The notes under the pieces: model-generated
Seen by the model: the letters and a program-made list of their open reading frames with translations, nothing else
Told to the model about the DNA's origin: nothing
Databases searched by the model: none
Origin: a virus
Reading direction: 5' to 3' (one strand)
IMG/VR virus record: IMGVR_UViG_3300037493_003821
Location: 1-58,277 of that record
DNA: 58,277 nt
Made by a program: the position numbers and the translations under genes
In this document: positions 1 to 9,200 of the stretch, piece by piece
How positions within the stretch are numbered: the stretch's first letter is position 1
Layout of the letters: each line of letters opens with the position of its first letter

Positions 1-127
1 AGGCTGGTATTGCGAGCTATCGAAACTCCCGTATCGAGTATTCGCAGCGATGGAATCAGACGCCCGTTAGCCGTGAAGTGAATTACTGGCTCAAGCCGGA
101 TCGGAAAGACTATTTGGAGTTTGCGCC
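1..127. repeat. Terminal direct repeat, copy 1 (circular junction)
   Basis: These 127 bases are identical to 58151-58277. A reading frame passes through the repeat without a break, so the sequence is a circular or circularly permuted molecule cut inside a gene. An exact 127-base overlap matches a common assembler k-mer length, so it is more likely an assembly overlap than a physical terminal repeat of the virion DNA. Confidence 0.95.
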
Positions 128-1487
128 GATGGTCAGTTGGCAGAACATGGTGTTGTGCGGAACGTCGCCGCTAATTGCTTCACCCAACAACCCTGCATTC
201 GGGAAGCACCGATACTGTCGCGGCATGGTAGTGTTTGATGCTGATGCAATGTCCACGGCTGGACGAGACGGTTCTCCCGTGTGGCATGGGATGTGGAGCG
301 GGGTAAGACCTTGGGCGTTTTCGCAAGGCTACATCGGCAACGCCAACCGATGCTTTGCGTTCTCGTATGACAGGGATGGCAAGAATCGGCTTTACGAGTT
401 CACGCTTGCTGATGGGGATGATTTCTTTGAAGGGCAACCCAAGAAGATCGAAGGCAATTACACAACTTCCATGTTTGGGAATGTTGAAGGAGTCACCAAC
501 GCATTTGCGCCAAAGATTATCAACGGTGGCGTGATTGAGATGTCTGCCATTCGCAATGCGTCCAACTTTACCGTAGAGTATCGCCCTGATGGTTCGCCAT
601 GTTGGGTTTTTGTGGATCAAGGAAGTCCGGGATGCGATTGCCCGACAAGAGAAACCTGCGAAGAAAATCCAGAGCGTCCAATGACGGCTGCACCGCAATG
701 GGCGCGAAAGTATTTGCAGCAGGTTCCTTCAAACAAGTGCGTGCCGGGATCAATCCAACCAGCGAACAACTTTCATCATTGTCAGGTAAAAGTGAATACA
801 ATCGGCAGCTTCACGGTGGATCGAATGAACATCCGTTTCGAGATTCGTCCTGATGGTCAGATTGCGGAGTGCATGGGCAACAACTGTGCCCCGATTGATT
901 GCTGCCCGAACATTAACGATTACTCCTACTCGATTGCTCCTATTGGCGTGAACAACGAGATACCGAATCCACCTGAGTTGCCGGAAACGCTATACACAGC
1001 CACTAGGACGGTGCGTGTTTGCTGTTCAGACTTCCCGCTGATTTGCTACACGGCACAAGGGCAGGGCAGTTCGCTTATCAGCCAGATTGAGGCCGACAAG
1101 ATGGCGCAAGCAGCAGCGCAGCAGAACGCAAATGCTGGTCTGCAATGTCCAGAGTGCAGCACGGCAACACTGTCTGACACTTACGTTGTTTCCGGCGATG
1201 TGGTGGATTACAGCGAGTTCTTTGTGGCAGGAGAATACCTTGGATCAGTCGGTCAACCGATACGCCTTATTAACGTGCTTACCGATGCGCTGATAGTTGG
1301 AGGGATAGTGGATGAAACCGGAACGCTGGTAATTACTCAGCCATACGATTATCCCGATGGAACCTACAACACCACAACCAACATTTACACGGATGCCGGA
1401 GCAGGTAGCGCAAGGATTCAGCTTCAAATCGGATGCAGCTTTTTCGGTGATCCTACATGGCCGGAAGTCTTTCCATACGGAAGCTAG
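1..1487 (+). CDS. Tail nozzle/beta-propeller-like structural protein, C-terminal part
   Basis: This is the 3' part of a gene that begins at 57274 and crosses the circular junction; joined, it encodes about 787 residues. The visible part is rich in beta-strand-like, aromatic and glycine motifs and carries 19 cysteines from residue 78 onward, including CC and CPEC pairs. Near the C-terminus a stretch with LISQIEADKMAQAAA followed by a Cys resembles the small DUF5977-type repeat found in large surface proteins. The next gene downstream but one looks like a head-tail adaptor, so by podovirus gene order this is best read as the tail nozzle. That role is inferred from position and size, not from a diagnostic motif. 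Confidence 0.7.
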   Translation, partial: AGIASYRNSRIEYSQRWNQTPVSREVNYWLKPDRKDYLEFAPMVSWQNMVLCGTSPLIASPNNPAFGKHRYCRGMVVFDADAMSTAGRDGSPVWHGMWSGVRPWAFSQGYIGNANRCFAFSYDRDGKNRLYEFTLADGDDFFEGQPKKIEGNYTTSMFGNVEGVTNAFAPKIINGGVIEMSAIRNASNFTVEYRPDGSPCWVFVDQGSPGCDCPTRETCEENPERPMTAAPQWARKYLQQVPSNKCVPGSIQPANNFHHCQVKVNTIGSFTVDRMNIRFEIRPDGQIAECMGNNCAPIDCCPNINDYSYSIAPIGVNNEIPNPPELPETLYTATRTVRVCCSDFPLICYTAQGQGSSLISQIEADKMAQAAAQQNANAGLQCPECSTATLSDTYVVSGDVVDYSEFFVAGEYLGSVGQPIRLINVLTDALIVGGIVDETGTLVITQPYDYPDGTYNTTTNIYTDAGAGSARIQLQIGCSFFGDPTWPEVFPYGS

Positions 1488-1519
1488 ACATTAATTAAAA
1501 ATCAACGTATAAAGAATAT

Positions 1520-2020
1520 ATGCCCACCAACACACAGATTGTAGCGACTCTTGGATGGACTGATGCGCCACCTGATCTCTCTTGTATTCCCGGCGATCTG
1601 AATGAACTCGGCAGGGTGATGGCGCAGTTCTTTAACGTCAATTCTACTACCAGCGAAATTGACACGGGTTCACAAAACTCGATTGCGCAGCAGGCACTTG
1701 AACAATCCGCTATTGCACTAGCTACGGCGCAAGAGGCGATTTCGGTTCAGCCGCAACTTAGAAGCAGCGGAGAACCGATACCACTAGCGACAGGAACATT
1801 TAACGAACTTCCGATTTCATGGACGCAACCAATGCCGGATACGAACTACATGGTGATCGGGACGTTCTACGGAGACACAGGAAATCTTGGAGCTCACAAA
1901 CCAACATTCCGTGTCATTACTGGAACGAGAACCACGACATCTTGCAGACTTGGAATGGAGGATATTCCGGTTGGTAAAAACTTTGCCTTCGCCTACCTGA
2001 TTCGCTCTCTGACACAGTGA
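1520..2020 (+). CDS. Hypothetical tail-associated protein, 166 aa
   Basis: I do not recognise a family. The N-terminal half is helical (Ala/Gln-rich, AQEAISVQPQ region) and the C-terminal 80 residues look like a small beta domain with alternating polar and aromatic residues (DTNYMVIGTFYGDTG), as in small receptor-binding or fibre-tip domains. It lies between the nozzle gene and the adaptor and its stop overlaps the start of the next gene by four bases. The leader is A/T-rich with no Shine-Dalgarno site. A minor tail component is the likely role. Confidence 0.6.
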   Translation: MPTNTQIVATLGWTDAPPDLSCIPGDLNELGRVMAQFFNVNSTTSEIDTGSQNSIAQQALEQSAIALATAQEAISVQPQLRSSGEPIPLATGTFNELPISWTQPMPDTNYMVIGTFYGDTGNLGAHKPTFRVITGTRTTTSCRLGMEDIPVGKNFAFAYLIRSLTQ

Positions 2021-2988
2021 AAACTCAACGCACCATAGTCAAAGACATTATAGAGGACATTGCGCCAATGGTGCTCGACAGCGGCGTATGCCCGACGACA
2101 CCGGAAGGGATTGAAGTCGTTCTATCGTTCTTGAACAAAGCCTGTTTTGAACTGCATACGCGCATTGATTCAGAGGGAACACTTTTTGAGTGGTATGTGC
2201 CAGTAGAGGAAAACTGCTTTGCGCTTCCGCAGGATTGCCGTGAAGCTCGTCAAATCGGCATTAACGGATTACCATTGCGCCAGCGGAGCGAGTTCTTCAT
2301 CGGCAAGGTTGCGACAGGCGGAAGCTACGGCGGTTGCGCCCCATACGAGTGCCGCGATCTCGGTGACTTCTATATCCCGAAATATCTACCCAAGACACGG
2401 GGTATCAGGATTGCGCTGGTAGCTACGGAAGATGCCGATGCAGGGAAAGAGGTTATAATTGAAATTACCAACGAACACGGGGTTCCCGTGCGTCAGACGT
2501 TGACGTTGCTAAAGGATGCGCTTCCCGTGGTAATGGATTCCGTTGCATTCGATGTCACGTTCTTCAAGAAGCCAAAGACAACTGGGCCTGTCTTGCTTCA
2601 ACTGCACTACGACGACGGGCAACGGTTCAACTTCTGCTCGTATCTACCGGATACAGAGGAAGGGCTATTCCGCAGGAAACAGCTTCCAGCGATGTGGTAT
2701 GGTTGCAACCTTGTCCGCATTCTCGGCAAAACGAGATTTGTGAAGATTGATTCCGTGGATCAGATTCTTCCGTTTAATCATCCAGTGGCAATCGGGTGGG
2801 CGTGTTCAGCGATTGCGGCATGGCGCAGGCGGGATGACGAGACGAACATAAAGCACATGAACCTTGCGCTGGAATCTTTAAAATCGCAGATGCGGGATGC
2901 CGACAGCGCAAGCAACGAGAAGCAGGTCAAGGTTCGCAGCAACTTCAACAACCCGTCTCTGGCAGGTAACTACAAACGCTGGTCATGA
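2017..2988 (+). CDS. Putative head-tail adaptor/connector protein, 323 aa
   Basis: It starts ATG or GTG-like at the four-base overlap with the preceding gene (GTGA). The N-terminus has a helical segment (IEVVLSFLNKACFELHTRI) followed by a long beta-rich middle (LFEWYVPVEENCFALPQDCREARQIGING) and a C-terminal helical segment (AIGWACSAIAAWRRRDDETNI). This helix-beta-helix layout and the place beside the nozzle gene fit the podovirus adaptor (gp11/gp4-like), which bridges portal and nozzle. The assignment rests on architecture and context only. Confidence 0.55.
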   Translation: MKTQRTIVKDIIEDIAPMVLDSGVCPTTPEGIEVVLSFLNKACFELHTRIDSEGTLFEWYVPVEENCFALPQDCREARQIGINGLPLRQRSEFFIGKVATGGSYGGCAPYECRDLGDFYIPKYLPKTRGIRIALVATEDADAGKEVIIEITNEHGVPVRQTLTLLKDALPVVMDSVAFDVTFFKKPKTTGPVLLQLHYDDGQRFNFCSYLPDTEEGLFRRKQLPAMWYGCNLVRILGKTRFVKIDSVDQILPFNHPVAIGWACSAIAAWRRRDDETNIKHMNLALESLKSQMRDADSASNEKQVKVRSNFNNPSLAGNYKRWS

Positions 2989-3518
2989 AGAAGCCTTTCA
3001 TCATTCTCGCCATGCCTCGCTCAATGACAGCGTGGACTTCCTGCTTCCTGACAATCGGCAACGTGTTTTGTCAGCATGAGATTCTGCGTAAAGACAGGCG
3101 CACGGATGTTGCGGTTCAGTCTATCCTCGGTCAGCCTTACAAGTATAGCGGGGCAGCGTGTCCAGGGTCGCTGATGGTGTGGCAGGAGTTGGTTCATCGG
3201 ATGCCCGATGCCAACTACATCTACATTCGCCGCTCTCCGGCACAATCATTGAAGTCATTGGCGAAAGTTGCGCAAGTGACAGAGGATATGATGGAAGTAG
3301 GGTATGAGCAACTGAATCAGAAGGCGCGGGAGTTCATGCAGGTTGCGGAGCCGAAGGTGATAGACTTTACAGAGCTTACCACGATGAAGGGGATGCGGAA
3401 GTTGTGGAATTGGGTTTGCCCCGAAGAACATTTGCCGGATCAACATTTAGTCAAGATGCACTCGCTGCACATCGAACAACGAAGGGAAATCATTCATGCA
3501 CAAGTATTGGGAAAATAA
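2985..3518 (+). CDS. Sulfotransferase-like P-loop protein, 177 aa
   Basis: Residues 11-19, PRSMTAWTS, match the 5'-phosphosulfate-binding loop of sulfotransferases (usual form PRSGTTWL). Residues 80-92, YIRRSPAQSLKSL, match the 3'-phosphate-binding segment (arginine and serine before a helix). These enzymes transfer sulfate from PAPS to sugars or other hydroxyl or amine groups. At 177 residues it is short for the family and may be a minimal core. It overlaps the adaptor gene by four bases and the citrate-synthase-like gene by 23, so it is translated with the virion genes. The glycine normally in the loop is replaced by methionine, so activity is uncertain. Confidence 0.65.
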   Translation: MKKPFIILAMPRSMTAWTSCFLTIGNVFCQHEILRKDRRTDVAVQSILGQPYKYSGAACPGSLMVWQELVHRMPDANYIYIRRSPAQSLKSLAKVAQVTEDMMEVGYEQLNQKAREFMQVAEPKVIDFTELTTMKGMRKLWNWVCPEEHLPDQHLVKMHSLHIEQRREIIHAQVLGK

Positions 3519-4047
3519 CGAATCACTCACTGAACCCGAAATGCGCCTGCTCGGTGCGCTTTATCATGCTCACGCGCAATGCGTGTTCCGTGAAAATTGC
3601 TCCACGATGGCACTTCAACAGGCGGCATTCGGAAGCCGTGATGTGGTCAATAGCTACATCGCCGCACTCGCAACGCTTGGCGAGGTTCACGGGCCGATTG
3701 TTGATGCTTACAAGGTCTTGGCGGGTGAGCGAACCAACGGCGACAGGGTTGCAGGATTCGGTAACAGCTTTATCAAGGGTGAGCCGGATGCCGCATTTGC
3801 GAAGGTGCATGAGTTGCTGAAAGAGCAAGCACCGCATCTCGTTGATCGGATTGAAAAGATTCAAGAAAACTTACTGCTTTCGGGCAAAAACCTGTTCCCG
3901 AATCCAGCGTGTTACACAGCGGCGGTTGCGCTGGCACTTGGGATGCCCGCTATCGTCGCTCCCTCTTTATTCGTGCAGGCGCGGATCGAGCCTTGGACGG
4001 TTCTCTTTTATCAAGTCGTTAAACCAAACGTGAAGGAGGAAAAATAA
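3496..4047 (+). CDS. Citrate-synthase-like protein lacking two of three catalytic residues
   Basis: The 183-residue protein lines up with the C-terminal core of citrate synthases. HAHAQ..STMALQQAAFGS..YIAAL and EVHGPIVDAYKVL match the family's HADH..ST and HGGANEAALKML; GFGNSFIKGEPD matches GFGHRVYK..DPR; LFPNPACYTAAVALALGMP matches LYPNVDFYSG..LKAMGIP; and ARIEPW matches ARTVGW. The first catalytic His is kept (H65), but the second is Asn (N90) and the catalytic Asp is Ala (A138). A normal enzyme has about 370-430 residues. It overlaps the sulfotransferase-like gene and is followed directly by virion genes. It is probably not an active citrate synthase; a structural, binding or citryl-CoA-lyase-like role is possible. 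Confidence 0.72.
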   Translation: MHKYWENNESLTEPEMRLLGALYHAHAQCVFRENCSTMALQQAAFGSRDVVNSYIAALATLGEVHGPIVDAYKVLAGERTNGDRVAGFGNSFIKGEPDAAFAKVHELLKEQAPHLVDRIEKIQENLLLSGKNLFPNPACYTAAVALALGMPAIVAPSLFVQARIEPWTVLFYQVVKPNVKEEK

Positions 4048-4048
4048 T

Positions 4049-4939
4049 ATGGGCGCAATCATCGCCGGAGCCGTAATCGCAGCAGGAGGCGCAGCCTATG
4101 CTGCCAACGAATCATCCAAGGCATCCAAAGAAGCGCAATCCAGCATGGAGGCACTAGCTAAAAAAGGCCAGCTAGGCGATCCCGAATTGGTGGATTGGAT
4201 GAACGCTGGCAGGTATGCGACGGATCAGAATCAACAGAATTGGGGAAGAACCATGCGGCTCGCTGGCGGGGTGAACCGATTCCAGCAGAATCAGGCGTTG
4301 AAGGGCTACGAGAAGTTTCAGCCTTACTTCCGCCAGAATCAGGAACTCATCGGGCGCAACGCTGCATCATTTGCCCGTGGCGAGCTACCAAGCGATGTAG
4401 TTAGCAGCATTGGCAGGGCATCAGCGCAACGAGGCATCCAAGGCGGATTTGGCATGAGTCAAGGCGCAGGTGGTGGCGGCACGGCATTGGGTTCGCTGAA
4501 TCTGCGCAACCTTGGACTTTCATCGCTCGACCTGAGCAAATGGGGAACGCAATTCGCGCAGGAGGCGAACAAGGCGGGCGCATCCATGATGCCGGGACTC
4601 TTTGATCCAAGTAGCCAGTTCATCAACCCTGCTCTCGCGCTGAACGGGATGCAGTTCAACGCCAACGCAATCAATCAAACGAACCAACTGAATGCCGGAT
4701 ACGAGAACGCGATGGGCATGGGCATGATCGCCAATCAACAGCAATCGGCGTTGCAGCAGGGGCAGATGATACAAGGCGCAAGCAACACGGTTGCGGGGAT
4801 GATGGGGCAATATGCGCAGATGCAGCAGGCGCAGAAGATGCAGAACGGTTACAACCCGAACACAAGCAACATCCCAAATGCCGGAAACGTCCCAGGATAT
4901 ACCTACGGCGCGAACGGTTATTCACCGATCACCTCATAA
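4049..4939 (+). CDS. Putative internal virion/ejection protein, 296 aa
   Basis: It opens with a hydrophobic, Gly/Ala-rich segment (GAIIAGAVIAAGGAAYAA) and continues with Ala/Gln/Gly/Met-rich helical sequence and an Asn/Tyr/Gly-rich tail, the composition typical of podovirus internal virion proteins that cross the host envelope. A strong Shine-Dalgarno site, AAGGAGG at 4033-4039, lies nine bases before the ATG. It sits directly before two more virion proteins. No enzymatic motif is visible. Confidence 0.6.
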   Translation: MGAIIAGAVIAAGGAAYAANESSKASKEAQSSMEALAKKGQLGDPELVDWMNAGRYATDQNQQNWGRTMRLAGGVNRFQQNQALKGYEKFQPYFRQNQELIGRNAASFARGELPSDVVSSIGRASAQRGIQGGFGMSQGAGGGGTALGSLNLRNLGLSSLDLSKWGTQFAQEANKAGASMMPGLFDPSSQFINPALALNGMQFNANAINQTNQLNAGYENAMGMGMIANQQQSALQQGQMIQGASNTVAGMMGQYAQMQQAQKMQNGYNPNTSNIPNAGNVPGYTYGANGYSPITS

Positions 4940-4940
4940 T

Positions 4941-6263
4941 ATGCCACTAGGAATATCAGAAGGAAACCCGATGGCGATTGCCGCGATGAGCGAGCGATAC
5001 GGGGATCGCCTTGTCGGTCAACTCGCACAGGCTGGCGGCATGATCGAGAACGGGCTGAAAGCTGTAACCACGATGAAGGAGTTGCAGAGTCTTGGTCAGA
5101 ACCTTTCGCAGATTTCGCCGGAGTCACCGGACTACCAGCAGCAGTTGATGCAGTTGGGTGCAGCGCATCCGTTCGCCATGCAAGACCCGCGAGGGCAGGC
5201 GTTGGTCAGTATGGGCAATCAGCAGCATCTGCAATGGAAGAACCAGCAATTTGCGATGCAGCAAGCGGACAGACAGGAAGCACGGGCGGATCGGCGTGAT
5301 GAGGCATCATTTACAAGGCTCGGAAAGCGGGATGCTTCAATGCACGACTATCGTATGAAAGAAATTGATCAGCGATGGGGAGGAAACGGTGAAGGCGGGA
5401 TTGATTTTAGCGGAGGATTACCAACAAAAAATACGCCCGCATCCGGTTTTTCTGATGACACTTTAGGTGGAGCTTCGGCGGCGAATATGGGCGATCCATC
5501 TATGGTTCAAGCCGAACCGTCTCTTTTTATTGATGCAACATTAGAGGAACCCACTAGCCCGCCAGCCGGGTTTTCTGCCAGAGGTCAAGCGATGGGCGAT
5601 CCGAACGACAAGGAGCTTCAAGCCGCATACAGGGAGCGCGGAAGGATTGTTCAGCAAGCGTACGGGAATAGACCGCTTTCAAGGAAGGAGGTTGAACGAC
5701 TTGTAATTGCGCCAGTAAATAAGGAGCGTGCAGCGGGAGCTTCGGCTGATGATAAAGTGATCGCACAAGACAAGAGCTTGGCCGCTAGGAAGCAATCTGA
5801 AATTGATAAGCGCGAGTATGATACTCAGAAGCTCGAAAAGCTACAGAAAGCCAGCGTGGAAGCAGCAAAAACATTGGCAGATGCAAAAATAGAAGCGGCA
5901 AGCATTCTTGCTGCTGGCACGTTCACCGACATTCAGAAAGGGGAGTTGAAGCCCATGCAAGAAGAAATGATTCGTTCAATTAAATATGCCGATCTATTAT
6001 TGTTGAAGTTACGGGAAGCCGAACAAAGCGGCGAAGATTACCCGCAAATCCAGGCGCAGGCGACGGCGGCTAGAATTGCGGCAAATGAGTCCACAGAGCG
6101 TTACAAGAATTGGATGAAAGAAAATAATCGCGGGCGCACGACCAGCACGGGCAAGGTATTTAAAGATGAAGCAGATGCCCGCGCATCCGGTGCAAAGGCT
6201 GGCGACATAATTACTGCCATCAATCCTCAAACTGGAAAGCCAGCCCAATTTAGGATTAAATAG
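4941..6263 (+). CDS. Putative internal virion protein, 440 aa
   Basis: I place the start at the ATG at 4941, right after the stop of the previous gene; an in-frame start at 4812 would only add out-of-frame shadow sequence. The protein is hydrophilic and mostly helical, with Gln-, Met- and Arg-rich stretches in the first third and a Lys/Glu/Ala coiled-coil-like segment around residues 280-370. Its position between the ejection-type protein and the giant protein suggests an internal core component. No family is recognised. Confidence 0.6.
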   Translation: MPLGISEGNPMAIAAMSERYGDRLVGQLAQAGGMIENGLKAVTTMKELQSLGQNLSQISPESPDYQQQLMQLGAAHPFAMQDPRGQALVSMGNQQHLQWKNQQFAMQQADRQEARADRRDEASFTRLGKRDASMHDYRMKEIDQRWGGNGEGGIDFSGGLPTKNTPASGFSDDTLGGASAANMGDPSMVQAEPSLFIDATLEEPTSPPAGFSARGQAMGDPNDKELQAAYRERGRIVQQAYGNRPLSRKEVERLVIAPVNKERAAGASADDKVIAQDKSLAARKQSEIDKREYDTQKLEKLQKASVEAAKTLADAKIEAASILAAGTFTDIQKGELKPMQEEMIRSIKYADLLLLKLREAEQSGEDYPQIQAQATAARIAANESTERYKNWMKENNRGRTTSTGKVFKDEADARASGAKAGDIITAINPQTGKPAQFRIK

Positions 6264-6267
6264 CCCT

Positions 6268-9200
6268 ATGGCACTTGAACTTCTGGACGAATCGCCCGCC
6301 TTGGCCGGAATGGAACTTCTGGATGAATCTTCCGCTATGGGCGGAATGGAGCTTGTTGACGAATCACCCAAGGAATCCATAACCCCGTCACAGGATTACG
6401 GCGGCGCAGGGACAGCAGGCAATGACGGACTTATTGAACCCGGAAACATAAATCTCAACAATCGCCCAAAGGTAAAAAATAAGGACGGGTCAATCAGCAC
6501 GGTTCGCTCAATCGGAATACAGGTTGATGGTAAGGAGTTTCTGATACCAACCGTCAGTGATGATGGGCGGATAATGAGCAACGAGGAAGCGGTTAATCAA
6601 TTCCGAACAACGAAAAAGCATTTAGGCGCATTCAAGACATCTGCCGATGCGGATAATTACGCTCGCAAGCTACATGATAGCCAAGCCGCGCAATACGTAG
6701 ATAGCGCAGGGACAGCAAACGATCCGTATCCTGTTACAGATTACGAGGCTCTACATCCGAATGTTCAGAAGTATCTAAAGGACAATCCAACGGTTGCTGG
6801 CATGGCGATGGGCGGAGGCGAAAATGGAACGGATGCGAATGAACCCCGCACCATTATTGTGAATCCTCACAATAAATATATGTCCGATCCGGTAAAGCGC
6901 GACGGACTGATAAAGATAGAGGCCGTAAGGCATCTTATGGGCGAGTCAGGATACAAGGCCAACTTCGCTGTCACGCCAAAGCAAAAGGAGTGGCAAAAGA
7001 CCCTTGGCGCATACGCCAATAATGATGAGGCGTTCAAGCACTCGATCATATCAAGATTAGTGGCGCATGATGATGTCCCTGATGCCACGCCAGAACAGAT
7101 CGCAGAGGCAAGAAGATTTGAGCTAGAGTTAAAAAAGAGAAAGCAGTCACCCGCACCAGCAACCGATCCATATCCCGCACCTCCTGCATGGATGGCTACG
7201 CCCGATCTGCCGGAAGCACCGCCAGAAGTCGCGCAGCAGGCACGGTATGCGCATGAATTGATGGGGCATGGCATAGACTCAATTACGCTCTCGTCAAAGC
7301 TGGATTGGAGTGGCGAGCTATCGCCGGAACAGAAGTGGACGGAACAGAACAGGCGCAGTGCCGAGGCTATGATTGAGCGGGATGAACTCAAGGCAAAGAT
7401 CAAAACCCCAAGCCGATTATCGCAGGAACCCTACAACCCCACATCTGCGCTCACGCCGGAGTATCGCGCTACGGCACAGGCAGAGGATCGTGTGAAGCAG
7501 TTGGATGCACAGATTGCCTCTCTCGAAGAATCCACAAAAAGCCAGACTGTCCTAGACTACGAGAAACGCGCCCGCGACAAGGAGAAGGAGCAGATGGATT
7601 TAGAGCAAATGCGAGAGCGCATTAAAAAAGAGATTTATGGCGAAGGCCCGAATCCTTTATGGGGAGGAATACTTTCACTCGGCGGAGCTTTAGCGGGTCA
7701 AGTGGGTGGCGCGGCTGCGTTCGTTACTAGAAACCATGAACAGGGATCGCTCGCCTACAATATGTCGAGTGTTGAGAATGAGATTAAACAGTATGTAGGC
7801 GTCAACGACAGCACAGCCAGCAGGATCGCCATGACTATCGGCCAAACGCTCGGATTGATTGTTGGGCCAACAGGGAAAAGCGGACTTGCCAGAAAAGCAT
7901 TTGGATTATCCACGGTGGCGAGGGCTGGTGTTCACGCCTACGGTTCTGCCCTTGCATCCGGTGCAGACGAAGGACAGGCGCAGAAATCAATGGTCATGTC
8001 GGTTGTGGAGATGGCTGCATTCCTCGGACTTGCACATAAGGGGAAAGGGGTGATCGAGGGTATTGTCGGCAAGCTATCCAAAGGTGCATCTCCGGCTGCG
8101 CTGGCAGCAGAGGAAATGCTGAAATCGGGTGTAGCGAATATGGGTGCAAGCGGTGCATTGCGATTCGCGCATGGCGAAGGATTCGCGCCTACGCTGGAAT
8201 CAACTGTAACGGATTGGACGTTTGCAGCGCATGGAGGGATGAACGCATTCGGTCAACGTCGGGCAGGTATGGCGGCTGTTGCGAAAGCTGACGCTATGCG
8301 GGGAACGCTATTTCCAGAGGGAGCTACCGAAGTTAAAACAGGTTACGATGCCGTTGTTCATACCGCTACAACCAGCGAATTGTTTTCAGCTTTAGTTAAT
8401 AGACAAAAAGAACTTGCACAAAAGCCAACCCGCACAAAAGCAGAGGAAAAAGAACTGAAAGAGCTTGATGCGGTTGATGGAGATCACCTTTCAATCAAGA
8501 AGATACTTGATGCCAAAGCGAAAGAGGCAGGGATACAGCGCGTCAGGGATACGGACAGAACGGAGTTTGAGCAGGCGATAAAAGAGAAAATCGCAGAACT
8601 GAAATCCCGCGAACTTGACGGACAGGAAGAAAGGCTATTGGAGACGCTGGAATCACAGCCAATAGAAGCTATCGCTACGATGTATGGCAAGAGGTTGTCG
8701 GAACCCGTATCCAGCCAAGCAGGGATGCAGCAGCAGCCGATCAACGTGAATGTTGTGCCGGAACCCGCACCTACTGCTAAAAAACCAGCAGCACCAGCCG
8801 CGACAGCCGCAAATCCGCTCCATGAGGCGGGAGCAGACAAGAACACCACGGCTATCAATGTTACCACGAAAACAGGAGATGCTGGAAATAGCAGAAGCAA
8901 TTCCATAGGTTTTTCATCCGAAGCGGAAGCAGCAAAATACATAGCAGAGGAACGCGCCAAGAATCCAGATGCAGTTATCACGGCATCAGGAGTGGATCAG
9001 TATGGGTTGAGCAAAGCGGAAGTAGCTAAAGCGGTAGATCGACTGAACGCTGAACCCGCGCCAACTGCTAAGAAACCAGCAGAACAAGACATAGACGCGA
9101 ACCGAGTTCCGCTGGCGTATAATGACAGGAGAGCATTACGCGATAGGGCGCAAGCAGCCGTAGATGCTTTGCCGCGAATGCAGCGAGTTCATGCTCAAAA

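Noticed and set aside
1-127. Physical direct terminal repeat of the virion DNA
   Set aside because: 127 bases equals a common assembler k-mer, and the repeat lies inside a coding frame far from the terminase genes.
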